A stretch of 64,000 bases of DNA from Microbulbifer sp. TB1203 (GTDB lineage: Bacteria > Pseudomonadota > Gammaproteobacteria > Pseudomonadales > Cellvibrionaceae): contig NZ_CP116899.1 in the NCBI RefSeq assembly GCF_030997045.1, positions 4,612,001 to 4,676,000 on the forward strand, read 5' to 3'. The notes under the pieces are model-generated. The model did not search any database. It was not told where the DNA came from and saw nothing but the letters and a program-made list of their open reading frames with translations. Shown here piece after piece: positions 17,304-27,031 of the stretch. Position 1 is the stretch's first letter. Each line of letters starts with the position of its first letter. A program made the position numbers and the translations under genes.

Positions 17304-18305
17304 CTAAATCTTTCCGCGAATAAACGGTTTAACGGCATCCTGGTAATAGTTGAACGCCTTTTCGTGGATTGCCGGATCGAGCGGCGGCAGTCCTGCTGCT
17401 TCCACGTTGGCGCCTATCTGTCCAGGCTTCGATACCCCGGCAATAATCGTGGATACCGCCTCGTGATCGAGAATCCAGCGCAGGGCGAAGTGAACCATAT
17501 CCATGGAGCCGGGAAGCAGTTCGCGCAGCCCTTCGGTCAGTTCAATGCCCTTCCCAAAGGGGATTCCGCCAAAGGTTTCGCCCACGGAAAACGCTTCGCC
17601 GTCGCGGTTGTAGTTGCGGTGGTCGGAGGTGGCGAAGCGGGTGTCCCTGGTGAATTTTCCCGAGAGGAGGCCGGAGGCCAGCGGCAGACGCACGATAATG
17701 CCGACATCCCTTTGCCGGGCGGCGTCCAGCAATTGCAGCCTGGCGTCCTGGCGGAAAAGGTTGAAGATGATTTGCAGGCTCGCCAGGCCATCGTGCTCCA
17801 GGCACAGAAAAGCCTCTTCAATAGTCTCGACACTGGCACCGTAGTGGCGGATCAGCCCCTCGGATTTGAGGTCGTCGAGCCAGGTGAATATCTCGCCGTC
17901 CCCGAGAACTTCGGGGGGAACGCAGTGGAGCTGGGCGAGATCGATGGCTTCGACCCCGAGGCGCTTTGCGGAGCCCTGCAGGCTCCCGCGAACCCCGTGC
18001 CGGGTGTATTTGTCGGGATAGAGCAGCGATGAACGCCCCACTTTGGTCGCCACTAGCTGTTCCTTCTGCTGTCCCTCCTGCAGCCCCTTCTGTTTGCGCA
18101 GGAAACTGCCGATACGCTGCTCGCTCAGGCCGTCGCCGTAGACATCGGCGGTATCCCAGAAGGTAACCCCGAGGCGCTCGGCGTCGGCGAGAATCGTCTC
18201 CGCGTCCCTGTCGGCGACGGGCCCGAAGTCGCCGCCGAGTTGCCAGCAACCGAGGCCTATCTCACTCACCTGATAGCCGGTTTTGCCGAGTCGTCTGGTG
18301 TTCAT
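17304..18305 (-). CDS. Aldo/keto reductase
   Basis: A 333-residue NAD(P)H-dependent oxidoreductase of the AKR barrel family. The ATG at 18305 gives the usual N-terminus MNTRRLGKTGYQVSEIGLGCWQ. Catalytic Asp/Tyr occur in FWDTADVYGDG and the catalytic Lys in LVATKVG, although the tetrad His region reads IDLAQLHCVPP. The cofactor-binding C-terminus has the STIIAGVSKPGQIGANV pattern. The upstream extension to 18389 lacks family similarity. A xyl-box-like palindrome lies at 18481-18494, 176 bp upstream, suggesting xylan control. Reduction or oxidation of a sugar in the cytoplasm is likely, but the substrate is unknown. Confidence 0.85.
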   Translation of the reverse strand: MNTRRLGKTGYQVSEIGLGCWQLGGDFGPVADRDAETILADAERLGVTFWDTADVYGDGLSEQRIGSFLRKQKGLQEGQQKEQLVATKVGRSSLLYPDKYTRHGVRGSLQGSAKRLGVEAIDLAQLHCVPPEVLGDGEIFTWLDDLKSEGLIRHYGASVETIEEAFLCLEHDGLASLQIIFNLFRQDARLQLLDAARQRDVGIIVRLPLASGLLSGKFTRDTRFATSDHRNYNRDGEAFSVGETFGGIPFGKGIELTEGLRELLPGSMDMVHFALRWILDHEAVSTIIAGVSKPGQIGANVEAAGLPPLDPAIHEKAFNYYQDAVKPFIRGKI

Positions 18306-18480
18306 TGGACTATCCCTTCTAAAAAATATCTGGCTGAAGCTCCTGGTCGCAACCGGATGTCGGCGGCGATCGCGGAGAGCGGGGTACAAGCGTTAAAGGC
18401 AAGCTGCCGGATGGGGCCTGGCTTGGGGGCGCCGGCGGTTATTATTGTATCGGCGCACCGGGCGCCGGCCGGGGCAATCA

Positions 18481-18494
18481 TGGTGACGCTACCA
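18481..18494. promoter_or_regulatory. xyl-box-like operator (aldo/keto reductase side)
   Basis: TGGTGACGCTACCA matches the local consensus TGRTAGCGNTAYCA except at the centre-left. It lies between the divergent aldo/keto reductase and GH115 genes, nearer the former, with a second site at 18617. Confidence 0.55.
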
Positions 18495-18582
18495 TTCTGC
18501 CGGGCAGGTGGCAACCAGATGGGTCCGGCAGTCTTGAATCATGGGAATCAAGGAGTGAAATGGAGATTTTTTATACAAAACC

Positions 18583-18630
18583 TTGACATGCCTCGAGCTG
18601 CCGGGGTAAATGCTTATGGTAGCGATATCA
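18583..18630 (+). promoter_or_regulatory. Promoter and xyl-box operator of GH115 gene
   Basis: A TTGACA -35 element lies at 18583-18588, with a weak -10 (TAAATG) about 18 bp on. The palindrome TGGTAGCGATATCA at 18617-18630 falls where transcription would begin. The same TTGACA-to-operator spacing (33-36 bp) is seen before TBDT2 and TBDT3. A repressor bound there would block initiation. Confidence 0.65.
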
Positions 18631-18732
18631 TTTTCGCCCGTGAACGGTATATCAACAACTAGTAACGAAGAGCGGGTGCCGGCGACGCGAACAACGCTCA
18701 CAATATAAATCGCAACCGGAGAGGGAAAAAAA

Positions 18733-21609
18733 ATGCCGCGAGTGAGAGTGCCACCAGCCCCGAGCGCCGCCGAAATTCTGTTGTTTCTCATCGGCATCCT
18801 GCTCACTCCCGCTGTCCTGGCCCTGGGCGGCGCCCCTTACGTAACCACCGAATCACAACCCGGCGCGGTGCAGCTGCACGGCGCCGGCCTGTATGTGGAC
18901 AGCGCCGATCACAAGGGGGTGCAGCGAGCGGCTGCCACCTTGGCCGGTGACCTGGAACGGGTCACGGGTCAGCGTCCGCAAATCCGCCAGGCGGTATCGC
19001 AAACCGGCGAAAAACACGCGGTAATCGCCGGCACCATCGGCAGGAGCGCACTGATAGATCAGCTGATCGCCAGCGGCAGGATCGACCCCGCCGCCATCGC
19101 CGGTCGCTGGGAGGGCTACCACATCGAAACCGTGCAGCAACCGCTGCCCGGTGTGGAACGCGCGCTGGTGATCGCCGGCAGCGACAAGCGCGGCACCATC
19201 TATGGCATCTACGACCTCAGCGAGCAGATAGGCGTCTCCCCCTGGCACTGGTGGGCGGACCTGCCGCCGGAGAAAAAGCCGCGCCTCTATGCGCGCGCCA
19301 ATACTCTCGTGCAGGATGCCCCCGAGGTCCAATACCGCGGCATCTTCCTCAACGACGAGGCGCCGGCGCTGAGTGGCTGGGTCAAAGAAACCTTCGGCGA
19401 CTACAACCACGACTTCTACGAAAAGGTGTTCGAACTGCTGCTGCGCCTGAAGGCCAACTACCTCTGGCCGGCCATGTGGAACAACGCCTTCGCCGACGAT
19501 GACCCACAGAATATGATCCTCGCCGACGAGTACGGCATCGTCATGGGAACCTCCCACCACGAACCGATGATGCGCGCGGACAAGGAGTGGAACCGCTACG
19601 GCGAAGGGCCCTGGGAGTACTCCAGCAACGCAAAGAATCTCCGCGACTTCTGGAAGGATGGGGTAACGCGCAACAAGCCCTACGAGAGCCTCTACACCCT
19701 CGGCATGCGCGGCCAGGCAGACACGCCCATGAGTGAGGGCCAGAACGTAGCGCTGCTGGAGCAGATCGTGGACCACCAGCGCGAAATCCTGACGCGGGCT
19801 TTTGGTGATCCGCAATCCGTACCCCAAGTCTGGGCCCTCTACAAGGAGGTGCAGGGTTTTTACGAAAAGGGCATGCGTGTCCCCGAAGACGTGACCCTGC
19901 TCTGGTCCGATGACAACTGGGGCAATATCCGCCGCCTGCCCACAGCGGATGAGCGCGGGCGCAGCGGCGGCGCCGGTGTCTATTATCACTTCGACTATGT
20001 GGGCGGCCCGCGTTCCTATCGCTGGATCAACACGGTGCCCATCGCCAAGGTGTGGGAGCAGATGAACCTGGCCCAGGCCTACGAGGCGAAGAAGATCTGG
20101 ATAGTCAACGTCGGCGACCTCAAGCCGATGGAATTTCCCACCGAGTTTTTCCTGCGCCTGGCCTGGAGTCCGGAATCCTGGCCCAGAGAGCGACTGCGGG
20201 AGTTCGGCCGCCTCTGGGCCGCGCGCGAATTCGGCGCCGAATACGCGGAGGAAATCGAGGCGCTTGTGAGTGGTTACACCCGCCACAACGGCCGTCGCAA
20301 GCCGGAACAGCAGGATGCGGATACCTACAGTCTGCTGCACTACCGCGAGGCGGAGCGGATCGAGGCGGAGCTGGATCAACTGGTGGACAGGGCCGAAGCC
20401 CTGTACGGCAAACTGCCGCAAAACCGCCGCGATGCTTTCTACCAACTGGTGCTGCACCCGGTAAAGGCCTCTGCCACCATCACCAAAATGTATACCGCCA
20501 CCGCGCGCAACCGCCTCTATGCCCGCCAGGGCCGCACCGAGGCGCAGGTCTGGGCCGACAGGGCCCGGGAACTGTTTGAGCAGGACAGTTTGCTGGAGGA
20601 CTACTTCCACCGGGAACTGGCCGGCGGCAAGTGGAATCACATGATGTCCCAGCCCCGGATAGGCTACACCCACTGGAACAACCCGCCCGCCAACACCCTG
20701 CCGATGCTGTATAGCTACGAGCCGCACGGACAGGCGGATATGGGCGTGGCGGTGGAGGGCATGGCCCGCGCCTGGCCGGAACCCGGTGACTACCGGCTGC
20801 CGGAATTCAGCCCCTACGGCCAGCCCAGCCGCCGCCTGGAAATCTACAACCGCGGCACCGCGCCTTTCGACTTCAAGGTGGACAGCAGCGCACCCTGGAT
20901 TCGCGTCAGCCGGGTCGAGGGCAGCGTGAAGGTGAGCGAAACCCTGGAAGTGAGTATCGACTGGGACGCGGCGCCCGCAGGCCGCAGCGAGGGTCACATG
21001 CATATCACCGGCACCGGCTGGGGCGGCGCCCGCGTGGGAGTCAGCGCCTTCAATCCATCGCCGCAACAGAAGCGCGCGGCCAGGGGCTTCGTCGAGGCGG
21101 ACGGCTATGTGTCCATCGAGGCCGGCCACTTCAACCGCAAGGGCGGGGCGGACGGCATCGCCTGGGAGGAAATTCCCGGGCACGGGCGCACCCGCTCCTC
21201 CATGTCAGTGTTCCCCGTTACCGACAGGAGTTTCGACCAGCCGCAGCGCGCGCCCTGGCTCGAGTACGACATCTATTTCTTCTCCGCGGGTGAATTCGAA
21301 GTGAGTGGCTACTTCGCCCCGACACAGGCTATCGTGCCCGGGCGCGGCCTGCGCTACGCCCTGGCGCTGGACGGCGGCGAACCGCAGGTTGTGGATCTGC
21401 TCGAAGGTTTGGACCAGAGCCGGTGGGCGCGGGAAGTCAGCGACGGCGTGCGCCTGGCGAAAAGCCGCCTGCAGGTCACCAAACCCGGATTGCACCAGTT
21501 GCGCATCTACGCCCTGGACCCGGCGGTTACCCTGCAGAAAATCGTTATCGACACCGGCGGCCTCCAGCCCAGCTACCTGGGGTCGCCGGAGAGTGTGCGT
21601 ATTAACTAA
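18733..21609 (+). CDS. GH115 family alpha-glucuronidase
   Basis: A 958-residue secreted enzyme with an N-terminal signal/anchor segment (about 14-31). It matches GH115 throughout: an N-terminal domain with HAVIAGTIG and RALVIAGSDKRGTIYGIYDLSEQIGVSP split by a strand, the barrel with YRGIFLNDE, LKANYLWPAMWNNAF, MGTSHHEPMMR, WSDDNWGNIRRLP and YYHFDYVGGPRSYRW, and a C-terminal beta-sandwich beginning about 795 (FVEADGYVSIEAGHF). GH115 enzymes remove 4-O-methylglucuronic acid from internal and terminal xylose of polymeric glucuronoxylan, complementing GH67, which needs short ends and is also encoded here. The gene has its own promoter with a xyl-box. Confidence 0.93.
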   Translation: MPRVRVPPAPSAAEILLFLIGILLTPAVLALGGAPYVTTESQPGAVQLHGAGLYVDSADHKGVQRAAATLAGDLERVTGQRPQIRQAVSQTGEKHAVIAGTIGRSALIDQLIASGRIDPAAIAGRWEGYHIETVQQPLPGVERALVIAGSDKRGTIYGIYDLSEQIGVSPWHWWADLPPEKKPRLYARANTLVQDAPEVQYRGIFLNDEAPALSGWVKETFGDYNHDFYEKVFELLLRLKANYLWPAMWNNAFADDDPQNMILADEYGIVMGTSHHEPMMRADKEWNRYGEGPWEYSSNAKNLRDFWKDGVTRNKPYESLYTLGMRGQADTPMSEGQNVALLEQIVDHQREILTRAFGDPQSVPQVWALYKEVQGFYEKGMRVPEDVTLLWSDDNWGNIRRLPTADERGRSGGAGVYYHFDYVGGPRSYRWINTVPIAKVWEQMNLAQAYEAKKIWIVNVGDLKPMEFPTEFFLRLAWSPESWPRERLREFGRLWAAREFGAEYAEEIEALVSGYTRHNGRRKPEQQDADTYSLLHYREAERIEAELDQLVDRAEALYGKLPQNRRDAFYQLVLHPVKASATITKMYTATARNRLYARQGRTEAQVWADRARELFEQDSLLEDYFHRELAGGKWNHMMSQPRIGYTHWNNPPANTLPMLYSYEPHGQADMGVAVEGMARAWPEPGDYRLPEFSPYGQPSRRLEIYNRGTAPFDFKVDSSAPWIRVSRVEGSVKVSETLEVSIDWDAAPAGRSEGHMHITGTGWGGARVGVSAFNPSPQQKRAARGFVEADGYVSIEAGHFNRKGGADGIAWEEIPGHGRTRSSMSVFPVTDRSFDQPQRAPWLEYDIYFFSAGEFEVSGYFAPTQAIVPGRGLRYALALDGGEPQVVDLLEGLDQSRWAREVSDGVRLAKSRLQVTKPGLHQLRIYALDPAVTLQKIVIDTGGLQPSYLGSPESVRIN

Positions 21610-21614
21610 CCCGG

Positions 21615-21681
21615 CAATCAAATAGTTCGGCCCGGCTGCTCCATGTATTCGCGGCAACTTCGACCTTGAACTATTTGATTG
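21615..21681. terminator. Long-loop inverted repeat after GH115
   Basis: The 14-bp arms CAATCAAATAGTTC (21615-21628) and GAACTATTTGATTG (21668-21681) are perfectly complementary with a 39-bp spacer. The position just after the GH115 stop suggests transcript end or stability, but there is no T-run, so intrinsic termination is uncertain. Confidence 0.5.
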
Positions 21682-21836
21682 TTACCCGTGGAATGTTGGC
21701 GCACAAAATCGCCGGGAGCGATTTTGTTTAGTTTTTAGCTGACGTAGGGCAAGCCCATGGAGGAGCTTCTCAGATACGCGAGGCGCACAGCCTGCGCGAG
21801 AATTTCCCCACCCGTCCCTCCCACTGAAGTTGAATC

Positions 21837-21850
21837 TGATGGCGCTATCA
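21837..21850. promoter_or_regulatory. Second xyl-box-like operator upstream of TBDT2
   Basis: TGATGGCGCTATCA fits the local operator consensus at 13 of 14 positions. It lies 166 bp upstream of the main box at 22003-22016. A pair of sites at this distance would allow DNA looping by a LacI-type tetramer. Confidence 0.5.
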
Positions 21851-21854
21851 TCCT

Positions 21855-21917
21855 GGCGGCAGTGGCGGCAGTGGCGGCAGTGGCGGCAGTGGCGGCAGTG
21901 GCGGCAGTGGCGACTGT
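21855..21917. repeat. 9-bp tandem repeat (six perfect units)
   Basis: GGCGGCAGT is repeated six times without change from 21855 to 21908, followed by one degenerate unit (GGCGACTGT). It is a minisatellite lying exactly between the two operator copies before TBDT2. It is too short and has no spacers, so it is not a CRISPR. Confidence 0.9.
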
Positions 21918-21969
21918 GGAGCCCCCTCTGGGCAGACCCGCAGAAAAGGTGTTTTTTCATACAATAATA

Positions 21970-22016
21970 TTGACATACATTGTCAGTTAATGTGAGTATT
22001 GATGGTAGCGGTACCA
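21970..22016 (+). promoter_or_regulatory. Promoter and xyl-box operator of TBDT2
   Basis: TTGACA at 21970-21975 is followed 33 bp later by the perfect palindrome core TGGTAGCGGTACCA at 22003-22016, the same arrangement as at GH115 and TBDT3. The -10 (around TGAGTA, 21993) is weak. The 139-bp leader to the TBDT2 start contains further GC-rich inverted stretches. Confidence 0.7.
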
Positions 22017-22155
22017 TTCTCCGGTAGTACACGGCAGATCAATAATAATCACGCCGCCGAGACGCTTCCTGGGTTGTTGCAAGGGCGCTGCCGCGGCAAC
22101 AGCGAAGAGGAGAGTTGCCGCCGCGGGTTACCCGGCAACGGCGGCCGTTGAAAAA

Positions 22156-25100
22156 ATGAAAAATACCCGTCCTTTTTCCCGTCTAGACGCATCCACCACC
22201 ACAGTCTCGTCCAGCGCAAAGAGTAGCGGGCCCCTCTTCAGGCGCTCGCTGCTGGCAGCGGCCATCATGGCTTGCGCCTCTCCGACATTTGCACAGGATA
22301 TTGAAAATCAGGAGGCAAAAGATCGGGAGAGTGCCTCCGGCGGTGTGTTGGCGCAAAAAGCTACCGATGCGGTGGCCAAAGAGTCGCCAGAGCAAGAGCC
22401 GTCATCCGGTCAGGCCACCGCTCCCGAGGCCGTCTCCGGGAAAGGTGGGGATGCCACGGCCCCGGGGTCCATGGAAGAGATCACCGTCACCGCTCAACGA
22501 AGATCGCTCGAAAACGCGATGGAATTGAAGCGCGCATCGGACACGGTCAGCGACACGATCGTCCTGGACGAGGCCGGCAAAGTGCCCAGCACTTCGCTCT
22601 ACGAGATTCTGCAGCGCGTGCCCGGCATCACCATAAACCGGGTCCGCTCCGCCGGTTCACCGGATCAATTTACATTCGAAGGATCGGGGCTTCAGATACG
22701 TGGTTTGAACGGTACCAAGGGGCTCCTGAACGGACGGGAGGTTTTCCAGGGAGGCCTCGGTTGGTCCGACATCGGGCCCGAACTGATGAAGGCCGTTACC
22801 ACCTACAAGGCCAGCAGGGCGGATTTGATCGAGGGCGGCGTGGCCGGCACCATCGATCTGCAGACGCATATGCCTTTCGACTTCGACGGCACGCAATTCA
22901 GTGCCGCAGCGTCCGGCAGCTATGGCGACTTCTCCGAGAGCACCACCCCGAGCGTATCGATTCTGGGCTCCACGCGGTTCGATACAAACATCGGCGAATT
23001 CGGTGTTCTCGTCGATGGCGCCTATTCGCGAATCGAGTCGAACGACAGCTTCGTCCGCATCCAGCCCTATTACGAGACCGAGTACAGCGGTGACACGGCG
23101 TTCGCGCCCGGCGGTTATTTCGCCGGTACCGACCAGTTCGATCGAACCCGCAAGGGCTATTATGGCGCCGTCCAGTGGCGGCCGACGCCGGAACTCGAAC
23201 TCTTTCACACCACGTTTATTTCGGGCCGCGACAGCAACCGCGAGAGCCAATTCATCTCGCCGGTCAGCAACACCGTCGGCGTGGGCGAGGGCAGTGAGAT
23301 CGACGGCGACGGCGTCTTCGTGCGCGGATCTATTATAAACAGCGCCAACCCTGCCGGCGGCATTGTGGTAGGCAGTACCAGCAACTATACGCCCTCGTCC
23401 AAAGAGGTCCGCGATTACAGCCAGGGCTTTACCTATTCGTCCGATCGATGGGAGGTGAGCGGTAGCTACCAGCGCGTAGAAAGCGAGTCGCTGACCTCCA
23501 AATACGGTCTCAGCCTCAACGGGGCCGGAGTGGTTCAGCAAAACATAGACCTCAGTGGATCGCTTCCTGACATCAGCTTTGACGGTTCGTTTCAGGCAGA
23601 TCCGGAAACCACGAGTCTTTCCAACTTTGCCTGGTTAACCCAGGACAACGAAGCCGAGAGCGACGCCGTCACCCTCGACTTGAGCTACGATCTCGACAAC
23701 GGCTTCTTCAAGAAGGCCGCCGCCGGCGTTCGCGCCGCGAGCCGCAAGGAATCGGACAGTTTCGTCGGCACCTGGTGGTCGGCAACGGCGCGTGGCTGGA
23801 ACGGCGTACCATCGCGCAACATCGCCACATCTCCGGAAGGCGATTTCCGTCTGGAGGAATTCTCGGATTTCTTCAAGGGCGATATCGACGCACCGACTTC
23901 CGCCTACGTTGCCGACCCCTCGATCCTCAAGGGAGATCAGCTCGTACGCATGCTCAATACCTATGCGGCTTGCGGACCCGACCTGATCTTCCAGTGCAGC
24001 GACCCGACGCAAAGCAATTACCTGTACGGCAATCCTCCGGATACCACCTTCGGCCAGCAGCCGTCCTTCAGTACCACGAGATCGGATACGCAATCCGTTT
24101 ACGCCATGCTCGGCTTCGAGAATGAAAGCGCGAATCCATTCCTGAACTTTTCCGGCAATATCGGCGTACGCTGGGTGCGCAACGAGGCCGAAAGCGTGGG
24201 CAACTTCGTTTTCAGCGGCGGCAACACCTACTACCAAAGCCTGGAGGATGCTGCTACCTCGCTGGAGATGATCGGAGGCATTGACAACCTGGAAGCCTGG
24301 CGGCAAGCCCATCCGGACGAGGAGCTGCCGCTCACGCTGACGAGCGTCGCCAGTGAAGCCGATCGCATCGAGAGCACTTCCTACGACTATTTCCTGCCGT
24401 CGTTCAACATCAAGTTCGAGCCGTTTGATCACTGGATCTTCCGCTTCGCTTTAACCAAGACGTTGACACCGCCGAACTACTACGACATTCGGGCGCAGGG
24501 CAACGCTTCGATCAGCACGGACGCAAATCCATACAGCACGGGCACCGATTCTGGCTTGCCTGGAATTTTCAGCGGCTACACCTATAACTCCGGCAATACG
24601 ACCCTCAAGCCGGAAATCTCCCTGAACAAGGATATATCCGTTGAATGGTATCCAAAGCAGGGGACGGCGATGCACTTGTCCCTGTTCCACAAGTCGATCG
24701 ACAACAAGATACTCTACAACAATGTCGATTTCAGCGCGGGTGACGTTTTCGGCGCGGAGAAGCCGATATCAGTCGGAGCGGACGGGAGCGATGGCAGCTT
24801 CGTCGATGGGCCGGTAAACGGCGCGGCCAACATTAACTCGGACAAGACCTCAAGCGTAAGAGGGGTCGAACTTGGCGGGCGGACCTATTTTGACTCGCTT
24901 CCAGGCTGGCTGAGCGGGTTCGGCATCGACGCGAACGTCACCTACATCGACAGCAGCGCGCCCGATGCCCTGGCCTTCGACATGACGGGATCGGCCATGA
25001 GCGGACTGCCGATCACCGGCCTCTCTAAGTTAAGCTACAACACGACCCTGCTCTACGATCGGGATAACTGGAGTGTGCGCCTGGCCTGGAAGTGGCGTGA

Positions 25101-25386
25101 TCGCTACCTGATTACCACCAACGACTCCAGCACCACCAACAGCTATACGTCTCCGGACGGGGAGAGCATCAGCTATGCGCTGCCCGTCTACGGTGCGGCG
25201 GAAGGGCGGCTCGATGGCAGCATCGCCTATCAGTTCAGCGACAGTGTCAATCTCAAGTTCAACGTGGCGAACATCACCGACGAGATCACGGAAGCCGAGA
25301 TGGAGATACTGCCGGGCAAGTTTGTGACGCGGAGCTACTTCACAACCGACCGTCGTTACAGCTTGCACCTGGGGGTCAGCTTCTGA
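22156..25386 (+). CDS. TonB-dependent receptor (Xanthomonas/Caulobacter class), TBDT2
   Basis: A 1076-residue outer-membrane receptor with an extended signal peptide (hydrophobic LLAAAIMACASPTFA, cut near residue 47), an Ala/Glu-rich spacer, a TonB-box-like EEITVTAQRRS near 111-121, a plug domain (PSTSLYEILQRVPGITINR, LQIRGLNG) and a barrel ending in LGVSF. Control by two xyl-box-like sites points to xylo-oligosaccharide uptake, probably glucuronoxylan fragments given the GH115 gene upstream. Two halogenase-family genes follow on the same strand (88-bp gap). No strong Shine-Dalgarno is visible before the ATG, so another start nearby is possible. Confidence 0.93.
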   Translation: MKNTRPFSRLDASTTTVSSSAKSSGPLFRRSLLAAAIMACASPTFAQDIENQEAKDRESASGGVLAQKATDAVAKESPEQEPSSGQATAPEAVSGKGGDATAPGSMEEITVTAQRRSLENAMELKRASDTVSDTIVLDEAGKVPSTSLYEILQRVPGITINRVRSAGSPDQFTFEGSGLQIRGLNGTKGLLNGREVFQGGLGWSDIGPELMKAVTTYKASRADLIEGGVAGTIDLQTHMPFDFDGTQFSAAASGSYGDFSESTTPSVSILGSTRFDTNIGEFGVLVDGAYSRIESNDSFVRIQPYYETEYSGDTAFAPGGYFAGTDQFDRTRKGYYGAVQWRPTPELELFHTTFISGRDSNRESQFISPVSNTVGVGEGSEIDGDGVFVRGSIINSANPAGGIVVGSTSNYTPSSKEVRDYSQGFTYSSDRWEVSGSYQRVESESLTSKYGLSLNGAGVVQQNIDLSGSLPDISFDGSFQADPETTSLSNFAWLTQDNEAESDAVTLDLSYDLDNGFFKKAAAGVRAASRKESDSFVGTWWSATARGWNGVPSRNIATSPEGDFRLEEFSDFFKGDIDAPTSAYVADPSILKGDQLVRMLNTYAACGPDLIFQCSDPTQSNYLYGNPPDTTFGQQPSFSTTRSDTQSVYAMLGFENESANPFLNFSGNIGVRWVRNEAESVGNFVFSGGNTYYQSLEDAATSLEMIGGIDNLEAWRQAHPDEELPLTLTSVASEADRIESTSYDYFLPSFNIKFEPFDHWIFRFALTKTLTPPNYYDIRAQGNASISTDANPYSTGTDSGLPGIFSGYTYNSGNTTLKPEISLNKDISVEWYPKQGTAMHLSLFHKSIDNKILYNNVDFSAGDVFGAEKPISVGADGSDGSFVDGPVNGAANINSDKTSSVRGVELGGRTYFDSLPGWLSGFGIDANVTYIDSSAPDALAFDMTGSAMSGLPITGLSKLSYNTTLLYDRDNWSVRLAWKWRDRYLITTNDSSTTNSYTSPDGESISYALPVYGAAEGRLDGSIAYQFSDSVNLKFNVANITDEITEAEMEILPGKFVTRSYFTTDRRYSLHLGVSF

Positions 25387-25474
25387 ATGGGCGAAAGGGT
25401 GGCTTTTCGACACGCCTGTTCACCGGATACCCGGCGCCTCGGCGCCGAGTATCCGCAGCCAAGGGAGGACCTGA

Positions 25475-27031
25475 ATGAAGAAGAGCATCCTGATCGTCGG
25501 GGGCGGGACCGCGGGATGGATCAGCGCCGCATACCTGGCGCAGATGCTGTCCGCCGACCTCCCCGGCGGCGTTTCGATCACCCTGGTGGAATCTGACGAG
25601 ATCGGCATCCTTGGCGTTGGTGAGGGCACCTTTCCAATCATCCGCAGGACGCTCGGCCGCATCGACCTCGATGAAAGCGTTCTGATCCGGGACGCGGACG
25701 CCACCTTCAAGCAGGGCGTCCGGTTCCAGGGCTGGAAATCCAACCCGGCCGCTCATCCGGACGATTGGTATCTTCACCCCTTCCAGGTCAGCGCCCAGCA
25801 TACGGATATGGACCTTTTGCCCTATTGGTTGCTCGGCGTCGCCGGGAAAGTGCCCTGGGCCCAGGCCAGTACAGTGCAGGGGCGCGTCGTCGAGGCGATG
25901 CGCGCGCCGAAACTGATCACCCATCCGAATTATGAAGGGCCGCTCAATTATGCGTATCACTTCGACGCCGTGAAACTTGCCGCCGTTGTGCGCCACCGCG
26001 CGGAGGCGTTGGGCGTAAAGCGGCTTGTCGATACGATCGATGATGTCCGGCTGGACGAGCACGGTGCCATCGCCTCCCTGCAGGCGCGGGCGCATGGCGA
26101 GCTGTGCGCCGACCTCTACATTGATTGCACCGGATTCCGGGCGCGGCTGATCGGAGAAACACTGGGATCGGAATTTACGTCGTACAGGGATCAGCTATTC
26201 TGTGACCGCGCTGTGGCCATGCAGGTGCCTTATGACCGGCCCGATGCGCCGATCCCCTCCTGCACCTATGCCACCGCACAAGAAGCCGGATGGACTTGGG
26301 ATATCGGCCTGCATACCCGCCGCGGCGTCGGCTATGTCTATTCTTCCGATCACTGCAGTGACGATGCGGCGCTGGAAGCTTTGAAGCGGTATATAGGTCC
26401 TGCCGCGAACGATCTGCAGCACCGGCAGTTGTCGTTCGAGGCCGGGTTTCGAAAGATCCAATGGCACAAGAATTGTGTGGGCATCGGCCTGTCGGTAGGG
26501 TTTATCGAGCCGCTGGAAGCGACCGGCATCAGCTTTGCTGAAGTTGCCGCACTCATGCTCTGCAATCTTTTCCCCTGGTCGGGTGACTACGAGCGCTCGG
26601 CCAAGCAGTTCAATGAGGCCATGACAAAACGCTTCGAGCATGTCATCGACTTTATCAAGCTTCACTATTTTTTGAGCCGGCGGACTGACACCGACTTCTG
26701 GCACGACAATCGCGCGCCTTCATCGATCTCCGAGAGCCTGAAGGACAAACTGGAGCAATGGCGGCACCGGCCCCCGTCTTTTCTCGACGTTGATTCGAGC
26801 CATGACATCTTCGACGAGAACAGTTGGCAGTACATTCTTTACGGCATGGAATTCAAAACCGACATTACGGCCCGCGCCGGCGCCCTTCGCTTCTATGACG
26901 ACGCGCGGCGCGAATTTGAGAGCATCCGCCGCCAGAGCCACAACGCCCTGACTGCCGTGCCGGCTCACCGCGCTCTGGTGAACGATGTCGTCGCGGGCGG
27001 TTTCCGTCCCTCCCAGGGCCCGCGGCGATGA
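25475..27031 (+). CDS. Flavin-dependent tryptophan halogenase family protein (WxWxIG variant)
   Basis: A 518-residue protein with GGGTAGW at residues 9-15 and the catalytic lysine at Lys79 (ATFKQG). The WxWxIP motif, which excludes monooxygenase activity in classical halogenases, reads WTWDIG (273-278), with the last Pro replaced by Gly. Otherwise the family pattern (YIDCTGFRA near 215, GLSVGFIEPLEATG near 335) is complete. It sits between TBDT2 and another halogenase whose start overlaps its stop by 4 bp, so the three genes form one transcript. Substrate unknown. The motif change may alter reactivity. Confidence 0.88.
   Translation: MKKSILIVGGGTAGWISAAYLAQMLSADLPGGVSITLVESDEIGILGVGEGTFPIIRRTLGRIDLDESVLIRDADATFKQGVRFQGWKSNPAAHPDDWYLHPFQVSAQHTDMDLLPYWLLGVAGKVPWAQASTVQGRVVEAMRAPKLITHPNYEGPLNYAYHFDAVKLAAVVRHRAEALGVKRLVDTIDDVRLDEHGAIASLQARAHGELCADLYIDCTGFRARLIGETLGSEFTSYRDQLFCDRAVAMQVPYDRPDAPIPSCTYATAQEAGWTWDIGLHTRRGVGYVYSSDHCSDDAALEALKRYIGPAANDLQHRQLSFEAGFRKIQWHKNCVGIGLSVGFIEPLEATGISFAEVAALMLCNLFPWSGDYERSAKQFNEAMTKRFEHVIDFIKLHYFLSRRTDTDFWHDNRAPSSISESLKDKLEQWRHRPPSFLDVDSSHDIFDENSWQYILYGMEFKTDITARAGALRFYDDARREFESIRRQSHNALTAVPAHRALVNDVVAGGFRPSQGPRR

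Noticed and set aside
18853..21183. 776-codon open frame on the minus strand
   Set aside because: It is an antisense shadow of the GH115 gene in GC-rich DNA, with no recognisable domain.
21855..21917. CRISPR-like repeat
   Set aside because: The 9-bp units are directly adjacent with no spacers, so it is a minisatellite.
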